Positions 58,504-64,000 of a stretch of 64,000 nt of DNA are shown piece after piece. The translations under genes and the position numbers were made by a program. A model generated the notes under the pieces. It saw only the letters and a program-made list of their open reading frames with translations. It ran no database searches and was not told the origin of the DNA. The stretch comes from Chloroflexota bacterium (GTDB lineage: Bacteria; Chloroflexota; Anaerolineae; Aggregatilineales; Phototrophicaceae). Positions within the stretch are counted from its first letter, which is position 1. Each line of letters starts with the position of its first letter. Where the stretch lies: positions 747,666 through 811,665 of the forward strand of contig JACRPS010000003.1 in assembly GCA_016223085.1 (NCBI GenBank). The letters run 5' to 3'.

Positions 58504-59538
58504 ATGTTTATGGAGACCCCCTTAAAAGCAGTCCTCGTCGGCTGCGGCAGCATGAGCCGCGCCTGGATGAACGGCAGCCGGACCGTCCCCGGCCTGGAAC
58601 TGGTCGGCTTCGTGGACATCAACCTGGATGCCGCCCGGCAGCGCGCGCAGGAATACGGCAATCCTGCCGCACTCGCCAGCGACGATCTGGAAGCGACACT
58701 CGACCAGACGAACCCGGACATCGTGTTTGACTGCACCGTGCCGGAAGCGCACATGCCGGTCACGCTGACGGCGCTGTGGCACGGCTGTCATGTGCTGGGC
58801 GAAAAGCCGATGGCCGACACGCTGGAAAACGCGCGCAAGATGGTAGCAGCGGCACAGCAGGCCGAAAGGCTGTATGCCGTTGTGCAGAACCGCCGTTACG
58901 ATACCAACATCCGCCGCCTGAAAGCGTTTCTCGATTCCGGCGTGCTGGGGCCGGTTACGACCATCAACAGCGATTTTTACATCGGCGCGCATTTCGGCGG
59001 TTTCCGCGACCACATGGAACACGTGCTGCTGCTGGACATGGCGATCCATACCTTCGACGCCGCGCGGCTGCTGTCCGGCGCCGACCCGGTGTCAGTGTAC
59101 TGTAAGGAATGGAATCCGCCCGGCTCGTGGTACGATCACGACGCTTCTGCCGTTGCCGTGTTTGAGATGACCGGCGGCATCGTTTACACCTATCGCGGCA
59201 GTTGGTGCGCCGACGGCCTGCCAACGACGTGGGAAAGCGAGTGGCGGATAATCGGCCAGCAGGGCAGCGCGCGCTGGCTGGGCGACGACCGCATGGTGGC
59301 GCAGACGGTGGCGGAAACCGGCGGTTTTATGTCGGCTTATCGGGATGTCGTCATCCCGCCCGCGCCAGCGGAGGCCAAAGTGGACGGCCACGCGGGGATT
59401 ATCCGCGATTTTGTGGACTGTCTGCGCGCCGGCACCACACCGGAAACGGTTTGCACCGACAATATCAAGTCGCTGGCGATGGTCTTTGGCGCGATCAGCA
59501 GCGCCGAAACCGGCGTGCCGGTGATGATTACGCTGTAA
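58504..59538 (+). CDS. Gfo/Idh/MocA-family oxidoreductase
   Basis: 344 residues. The NAD-binding start 'KAVLVGCGSMSRAWMNGSRT' is a Rossmann loop, followed by 'LVGFVDINLDAARQRAQEYG' and 'HVLGEKPMADTLENARKMV', where the Lys of EKP is conserved in the family. 'HMEHVLLLDMAIHTFDAARL' holds the catalytic His region. It oxidises or isomerises a sugar or inositol-like compound; the substrate cannot be read. GGGAG lies about seven bases before the ATG at 58504; an ATG at 58510 is also possible. It stands alone. Confidence 0.9.
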   Translation: MFMETPLKAVLVGCGSMSRAWMNGSRTVPGLELVGFVDINLDAARQRAQEYGNPAALASDDLEATLDQTNPDIVFDCTVPEAHMPVTLTALWHGCHVLGEKPMADTLENARKMVAAAQQAERLYAVVQNRRYDTNIRRLKAFLDSGVLGPVTTINSDFYIGAHFGGFRDHMEHVLLLDMAIHTFDAARLLSGADPVSVYCKEWNPPGSWYDHDASAVAVFEMTGGIVYTYRGSWCADGLPTTWESEWRIIGQQGSARWLGDDRMVAQTVAETGGFMSAYRDVVIPPAPAEAKVDGHAGIIRDFVDCLRAGTTPETVCTDNIKSLAMVFGAISSAETGVPVMITL

Positions 59539-59539
59539 A

Positions 59540-59561
59540 GGGCGACCCGGTGTGGTCGCCC
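59540..59561 (+). terminator. Hairpin GGGCGACC / GGTCGCCC after the oxidoreductase gene
   Basis: Perfect 8-bp stem with a six-base loop, beginning one base after the stop at 59538. A decayed element with GCCCCTAC follows at 59590-59612. No T-run. Confidence 0.5.
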
Positions 59562-59650
59562 CGAGGAGGGATTGAGGAATATTGAGGTGATGCACGGGCG
59601 TGTGCCCCTACGCTATGTGCCCTGACCGCCATTCCCCATATGAGCCAGGC

Positions 59651-59680
59651 TTGAGCCGCCGGCGCTGCACCTGTTACAAT
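59651..59680 (+). promoter_or_regulatory. Putative promoter of the thioredoxin-NHL gene
   Basis: TTGAGC (59651-59656) and TACAAT (59675-59680) are 18 bases apart, 28 bases before the ATG at 59709. Confidence 0.5.
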
Positions 59681-59708
59681 GGCCGCAAATGAGATTAAGG
59701 CTGCAACG

Positions 59709-61775
59709 ATGAACCGAACGCGCGTTTTACTGGTAGTCGCCATCCTGCTGCTGGTTGTATTCCCGGCGCTGGCGCAGGAGGGCACGGGAGGTGAGGACGT
59801 GGATGCTCCCTTCGCGGGCGACCCCCGCTATCCTGCCCCGGATTTCCCAGCCGATGTCACGTGGCTGAACGTCGCCGCCCCACTGACGCTGAATGCCCTG
59901 CGCGGCAAGGCGGTGCTGCTCGACTTCTGGACGTATGGCTGCATCAACTGCATCCACATGATTCCGGTGCTGCACCGGCTGGAAGAAAAATACGGCGACG
60001 CGCTGGCCGTCATCGGCGTGCATTCTGCCAAGTTCGAGAACGAAGGCCAGACTGACAACATCCGCCAGATCGTCCGGCGCTATGGTCTGGAACACCCGGT
60101 CATCAACGACAGCGGCTTCACGGTCTGGAACGCCTACCGCCGCTACGGCGTCAACGCCTGGCCGACGTTTGTGCTGATAGACCCGCGCGGCAATCTGTTT
60201 GCGGTGCAGGCCGGGGAAATCCCGTTCGAGGCGTTTGACCGCGTCATCGGCGGCATGATTGACTATTTCGATAGCCTCGGCGAAATCAACCGCGAACCGA
60301 TCAAACTCGCACCCGAAGCCGAAACCACGCCCAACACGGCCCTGTCGTTCCCCGGCAAGGTACTGGCGGATACAGCCGGCGGACGGCTGTTTATCGCTGA
60401 CAGCAGCCACAACCGCATCGTGATCGCCGACCTGAATACGTTTGAAGTCCTGGACGTGATCGGCACGGGCGCGAACAGCCTGACCGACGGCGCTTACGAC
60501 GCGGCGACGTTCGACAAGCCGCAGGGCATGGCGCTGTCTGGCAGCACGCTCTACGTGGCCGACACCAATAACCACGTGATTCGCGCCGTGAACCTGGTAG
60601 ACCGCAGTGTCAGCACCGTCGCCGGTACCGGCAAGCAGGGTTACGAACGCAGCGTTTCCGGCCCGGCGACCGCCATTCCCCTCAGCAGTCCGTGGGACGT
60701 GGAACTGGGGGATAATAATATCCTGTACATGGCGATGGCCGGGACACATCAAATCTGGCAGATGAAGCTGGACGAGGGCACGGTGCAATCGCTGGTCGGC
60801 AGCGGTATCGAAGGGCTGCTGGACGGCGCTTTTGCCGACGCGCAGCTTGCCCAGCCCAGCGGCCTGTTCTACCGTGACGGCGTGCTGTACTTCGCCGACA
60901 GCGAATCGAGCAGTATCCGCGCCGCCGATGTCAACAGTCAGACCGTTTCGACGCTGGCCGGGTCGGTGGTCAACAACCTGTTTGCCTTTGGCGATGAGGA
61001 TGGCCGCGTCGGCATCTCACGCTTGCAGCATCCGCTGGCAGTAACGGGTGGCAGCGATGGCCGGCTGTACGTGGCCGACACCTACAACAGCAGAATCAAG
61101 CTGCTGGACCCGCAGCAGCGTGAGATCAAAACGCTGTTTGGATTGGGCGGCGCGGGCGGCTTCCGCGATGGCGGCGCGGCTGAGGCGCAATTTGACGAAC
61201 CGGGCGGGCTGGACTACGCCGACGGCAGGCTGTACGTGGCTGATACCAATAACCACGCCATCCGTGTAATTGACCTGGCGGCGAACACCGTCAGTACCGT
61301 GACCTTCCCGAACCCGGAAGCCCTGCAAATTGGCGGGCAGGTGACGGTTGTCGGCGGCAACGCGGCACAGGGCGAGCAGATCACCCTGCCGGAGCAGACC
61401 GTCAAAAGCGGCGCGGGCGAGATCGTGCTGAACATCGTCCTGCCGGAAGGCTACAAACTGAATGCGCTGGCACCGTTTACGGCGGAATGGACGGCCTCCG
61501 GTGAGGCGATCACAATTGACGAGGCCAACCGGCAGCAGCGCATTGCTGCGCCAGAACTGCCGCTGCGCGTGCCGGTGACACTTACCGAAGGCGACGACCT
61601 GCTGCATGGCGACCTGACCATTTATTACTGTGAGGCCGTCCGGCAGGAGCTGTGTTTTATTGACCAGGTGGGGATTGATGTTCCGGTATCGGTCAGTCCG
61701 ACCGGCACAGCCGTCGAAATCCACATCGAACGCACGGTGACGCCGCCGGCGTTGACGGCAGGCGGCCTGGAGTAG
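59709..61775 (+). CDS. Secreted thioredoxin-NHL repeat protein (NHLRC2-like)
   Basis: 688 residues from the ATG at 59709 (open frame back to 59679). 'RTRVLLVVAILLLVVFPALA' is a signal peptide (residues 3-22). The thioredoxin domain (about 35-195) has CINC at C78-C81 in 'DFWTYGCINCIHMIPVLHRL'. Residues 205-540 are NHL repeats making a six-bladed propeller ('LYVADTNNHVIRAVNL', 'LYVADTYNSRIKLLDPQ'). The last 120 residues resemble the DsbD-alpha fold ('LPEGYKLNALAPFTAEW', 'GDLTIYYCEAVRQELCFIDQ'). The order Trx-NHL-DsbD-like matches NHLRC2 and related bacterial proteins, probably redox-active outside the cell. Confidence 0.87.
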   Translation: MNRTRVLLVVAILLLVVFPALAQEGTGGEDVDAPFAGDPRYPAPDFPADVTWLNVAAPLTLNALRGKAVLLDFWTYGCINCIHMIPVLHRLEEKYGDALAVIGVHSAKFENEGQTDNIRQIVRRYGLEHPVINDSGFTVWNAYRRYGVNAWPTFVLIDPRGNLFAVQAGEIPFEAFDRVIGGMIDYFDSLGEINREPIKLAPEAETTPNTALSFPGKVLADTAGGRLFIADSSHNRIVIADLNTFEVLDVIGTGANSLTDGAYDAATFDKPQGMALSGSTLYVADTNNHVIRAVNLVDRSVSTVAGTGKQGYERSVSGPATAIPLSSPWDVELGDNNILYMAMAGTHQIWQMKLDEGTVQSLVGSGIEGLLDGAFADAQLAQPSGLFYRDGVLYFADSESSSIRAADVNSQTVSTLAGSVVNNLFAFGDEDGRVGISRLQHPLAVTGGSDGRLYVADTYNSRIKLLDPQQREIKTLFGLGGAGGFRDGGAAEAQFDEPGGLDYADGRLYVADTNNHAIRVIDLAANTVSTVTFPNPEALQIGGQVTVVGGNAAQGEQITLPEQTVKSGAGEIVLNIVLPEGYKLNALAPFTAEWTASGEAITIDEANRQQRIAAPELPLRVPVTLTEGDDLLHGDLTIYYCEAVRQELCFIDQVGIDVPVSVSPTGTAVEIHIERTVTPPALTAGGLE

Positions 61776-61776
61776 A

Positions 61777-61808
61777 TCAGTTACCAGTTACCGGTTTCCA
61801 GTTGCCGG
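61777..61808. repeat. Heptanucleotide-type tandem repeat
   Basis: CAGTTAC-CAGTTAC-CGGTTTC-CAGTTGC-CGG, four to five seven-base units directly after the stop at 61775. Same kind as 35626-35652. Confidence 0.7.
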
Positions 61809-61860
61809 TAAAGACAGGGGTTGATTTGCCGTTATAACCTGCTGATCGTTCATCAACCGT

Positions 61861-61944
61861 TAATGCTAAAAGAGGCCAGAGGGGTCTTTCCAGCCACCTT
61901 CCAGGTGGCTTTGGTCGTTCAGCCGGATGGCTTTCAGCATCCTG
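61861..61944. repeat. Second copy of the compound AGCC-type repeat
   Basis: AGCCACCTTCCAGGTGGCT (61892-61910) is a hairpin; GTTCAGCCGGATGGCTTTCA at 61917-61936 matches 31405-31424 with two differences. It lies in the 290-base gap before 62066, which otherwise shows no gene. Confidence 0.6.
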
Positions 61945-62065
61945 CGGCACTCGTCAGGTAGTCCATCAGTACCATTGTTCCGCCTTGCAAACCGTTATGA
62001 TTGGTTCATTTTAGGTTAAGGGGATATAACGGGCAGCATTGGAAGCGGTTCTGGCGAGGACGATC

Positions 62066-62596
62066 ATGCTGCACGAAGAAACCCGCGCCCAGTGGGAGCA
62101 GTACACCCCGCAGAGTTTTGTTGACCGCGTGCTGAACGGCGCGCTGCGGGACAAGATCAGGCTCACGTCCACCGTGATTCACGTGTATACCCAGATCATG
62201 TTCCGTATCCCGGAGGCAGACAGTACGCTGCTGACGGCGACGCTGCCCGGCGATCTGCCGGGTACCAGCATACGCGACGCTTTTATCACCATGCGCTGGA
62301 ACGCCGCCGAAATGGTGGATGTGATCGAGTGTGGCAGCGTGACGCTGCCGGCGCGGTACACCCCGGCGATGTACATCAGCAGCGTGATTCGCGGGCTGAA
62401 GCAGTACGTTGTCACCATTCACCAGTGCGCCAGCGCCCTGCACGCTGACCCGGCGGTACAGTCATTGGGGCGCACCATGCCGAATGGCCGGACGACCCGC
62501 GAGGTAGCGGCGGAAATTCTCGACCACACGGCGGAGATCATGCGTTATTTAAACTTCGCCCAGTATTACGTGGACAGGCTTAAGTCCTGCGTGTGA
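62066..62596 (+). CDS. Uncharacterised helical protein
   Basis: 176 residues from the ATG at 62066, with GAGGA about eight bases upstream; the open frame starts at a TTG at 62039. Not recognised. Mixed helices, no signal peptide or membrane segment; 'DAFITMRWNAAEMVDVIECG' and 'AAEILDHTAEIMRYLNFAQY' are the most regular parts. Its 3' end overlaps the convergent degenerate transposase-like gene by 31 bases. A 290-base gap with repeats precedes it. Confidence 0.6.
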   Translation: MLHEETRAQWEQYTPQSFVDRVLNGALRDKIRLTSTVIHVYTQIMFRIPEADSTLLTATLPGDLPGTSIRDAFITMRWNAAEMVDVIECGSVTLPARYTPAMYISSVIRGLKQYVVTIHQCASALHADPAVQSLGRTMPNGRTTREVAAEILDHTAEIMRYLNFAQYYVDRLKSCV

Positions 62597-63072
62597 GCTG
62601 TGCTGCGGGGAACATCCACCGGCAGAATATCGAAGCCGGTATAAGTGACAACCGCCGCCGTATAACGCGGATTGGCGGAACTGTACGGGTAGGATGCTGC
62701 CATCTCCACAATGCCGCTGGCAACCGGTGCCAACAGCAGCATTGCCAGCCGCGCGTCCAGCGCGCGCTGCGTATTCAGCGTGATCTGCATAAACCGCTTT
62801 TCCCAGATGTAAGCCGCGCCCGGCAGCAGAATCGCCAGCAGTGGAATGGTCTCCGACTGCAAATGCGCCACCAGCCCCGACACCCCCTGTTTGGTCGGCG
62901 TTGCCACCAGTTCCAACGCTTCTGGTAGCACGACGAAGCCGTGAAGCTGCATCCAGTCATCCTTTTGCGCGTCCATAACCGCGCCGATCACGGCTTCGGC
63001 GCAGCTTCGGTTCCTGAAGTACGGCGCTTCGTTTTCAGTTGGCATCCGAATGTAGACAGGCTGGTTTGACAT
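62566..63072 (-). CDS. Degenerate REP-associated tyrosine transposase-like protein (inactive)
   Basis: 168 residues. The order of blocks follows the Y1/IS200-like RAYT domain: 'YFRNRSCAEAVIGAVMDAQK', 'LHGFVVLPEALELVATPTKQ', 'YIWEKRFMQITLN', then 'ASGIVEMAASYPYSSANPRY', where RAYTs have 'vMPNHvHLl', 'lWq.rf.d' and 'aGlv....dYpwSSa'. The HUH pair (His-x-His) reads Ala-Leu-Glu here and no Tyr is seen in the helix where the catalytic Tyr is expected, so it cannot be an active nicking transposase. It may be a domesticated DNA-binding protein. No cognate end is next to it, but palindromes of REP size are common in the window. Confidence 0.55.
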   Translation of the reverse strand: MSNQPVYIRMPTENEAPYFRNRSCAEAVIGAVMDAQKDDWMQLHGFVVLPEALELVATPTKQGVSGLVAHLQSETIPLLAILLPGAAYIWEKRFMQITLNTQRALDARLAMLLLAPVASGIVEMAASYPYSSANPRYTAAVVTYTGFDILPVDVPRSTAHTQDLSLST

Positions 63073-63186
63073 AGGTTTTGGCTTCCGACGGTTGCTCCCC
63101 TGCCACTATTATAAAGGCGCAAGTCAAAATCGTGGCTTAATGGTTGTCGTGGATGAGGGTTTTAATTCCCCATTCGCAGGCAGATT

Positions 63187-64000
63187 TCATACACTTTTCA
63201 CGAAAGCCGCTATATGCGCTTCGGCCTCATCCACGCTGATGCCGTCACGCGACCAGTCCCAATCGTCCGGCACGCCGCCCACCACGCCTGCGGGCACAAC
63301 TCGCGCTGGCTTCCACAGCGTGAGGGCGTTATCGGCAAACGGGGCATACCGCGCCGGGTCGCTGGGGCCGAGGATCATCGCGGTCGGCGCGCCCGCCGCT
63401 GCCGCCAGGTGCGTCAGCCCGGTATCGTTGCCCACGTACAGCCGCGCCAGTGACGCGAGCGCCGCAATCTGCCTGAACGAGAGCGTGCCTGCCAGCTTCA
63501 GCGCCGGTGTCTGCATCCGGTTCGCGACCTCATCCAGCAACCCCCTATCTTCCGGCCCACCGACCAGCACCACCTGTGCGCCGAACCGGGCTGCCAGCCG
63601 GTCGGCCAGCGCGGCGAAGTTCGCCGGCGGCCAGCGTTTGGCGTCCAGCGCCATGCCGGGATTGCGCCCGCCTGCCGGATTGATGACTACAAACGGGTGA
63701 TGAACGCCCTGCTGTGCCAGCAGCGCCTGCACCGAAGCGCGGTCGGCGTCACGCACGGGCGCGTTAGCGCGGCAGCTGGTCACGTCCAGCCCCAGCGCCC
63801 GCGTCACATCGAGATAAATCTCTGCTTCGTGACGCGGCTGGCGCGGATCAACCGGCGCGCGCACCGTGTAGCCAAAGCCGCGCCCGCCACTGTCCAGCCC
63901 GGCCCGGTGCGGGATGCCGGACAGCCACACGGCGGCACTCATCAGCGGCGACCGCACCAGCGATACGGCCAGATCGAAGCGCCCGGCGCGTAGCTGGCGC
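63187..64000 (-). CDS. GT9-family glycosyltransferase (ADP-heptose:LPS heptosyltransferase-like), partial
   Basis: C-terminal 270 residues; the start lies beyond the right edge. 'PFVVINPAGGRNPGMALDAK', 'VVLVGGPEDRGLLDEVANRM' and 'YVGNDTGLTHLAAAAGAPTA' with 'ILGPSDPARYAPF' are the GT9 donor-binding blocks. It transfers a sugar (heptose in Gram-negatives) to a lipid or envelope glycan; whether this organism makes LPS is unknown. The upstream codons read 'RAGRFDLAVSLVRSPLMSAA' to the window edge, with no stop, confirming truncation. Confidence 0.9.
   Translation of the reverse strand, partial: RQLRAGRFDLAVSLVRSPLMSAAVWLSGIPHRAGLDSGGRGFGYTVRAPVDPRQPRHEAEIYLDVTRALGLDVTSCRANAPVRDADRASVQALLAQQGVHHPFVVINPAGGRNPGMALDAKRWPPANFAALADRLAARFGAQVVLVGGPEDRGLLDEVANRMQTPALKLAGTLSFRQIAALASLARLYVGNDTGLTHLAAAAGAPTAMILGPSDPARYAPFADNALTLWKPARVVPAGVVGGVPDDWDWSRDGISVDEAEAHIAAFVKSV

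Noticed and set aside
1-64000. tRNA, rRNA or prophage genes.
   Set aside because: I looked for cloverleaf-like segments, conserved rRNA blocks and phage structural or integrase motifs and found none.

Overview
The window is high-GC, gene-dense bacterial DNA with about 57 protein genes on both strands and mostly short intergenic gaps. I see no rRNA, tRNA, CRISPR array, integrase or complete insertion sequence. The gene families suggest a free-living member of the Chloroflexota, most likely Anaerolineae-like: YfhO-type membrane proteins, CgeB-like and GT9 glycosyltransferases, Uma2 nucleases, DUF433 proteins, HerA-like ATPases, WD40/TIR and kinase/FHA signalling proteins, membrane-anchored Thr/Pro-rich proteins, and many small palindromic repeats. 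This placement is inference; there is no 16S gene.

Layout. 1-4.7 kb: end of a probable membrane glycosyltransferase, FAD oxidoreductase, PfkB sugar kinase, CpaF ATPase, and a DUF433/DUF5615 toxin-antitoxin-like pair. 4.7-8 kb: a divergent cluster (APH-fold kinase, small DUF6285 protein, acyl-CoA dehydrogenase) resembling LvaABC of 4-hydroxyacyl-CoA catabolism, then an orphan DUF433 gene. 8-16 kb: methyltransferase, GH2 glycosidase, amidohydrolase, a kinase/receiver/HTH fusion and an M3 oligopeptidase. 16-18.5 kb: a regulator-ABC transporter operon with a palindrome between its -35 and -10 boxes. 18.7-25.7 kb: GNAT, two paralogous unknown proteins around a nucleotidyltransferase, a two-hotdog thioesterase, a methyltransferase, FBPase and Uma2. 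25.8-36.8 kb: HerA-like ATPase, anchored phospholipase D-fold protein, metallophosphatase, an esterase-fold protein without its nucleophile, a parvulin lipoprotein, and a three-gene surface-protein operon starting with a 35-residue one-helix protein. 37-46.3 kb: ceramidase-like protein, endonuclease III with an HNH pair, a Thr-type sulfatase-superfamily enzyme, and two LytM peptidases. 46.4-54.8 kb: CgeB-like glycosyltransferase, a kinase-TM-FHA-pseudokinase-TIR protein, a GNAT, and a TIR-TM-coiled-coil-WD40 protein with 14 repeats. 54.8-64 kb: a YfhO-type protein carrying five palindromic elements in its reading frame, Uma2, a Gfo/Idh/MocA oxidoreductase, a thioredoxin-NHL protein, an unknown, a degenerate REP-associated transposase-like protein, and the end of a GT9 glycosyltransferase.

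Two themes stand out. First, a family of about 20 palindromes of 25-31 bp with TAGGG...CCCTA ends is scattered through the window. Most lie between genes, but six sit in open reading frames and add 10-11 residues each; all six avoid the one frame that reads TAG. A protein resembling a REP-associated tyrosine transposase that has lost its HUH histidines lies in the same window. Second, two large TIR proteins of unusual architecture lie back to back and could form a signalling or defence locus.
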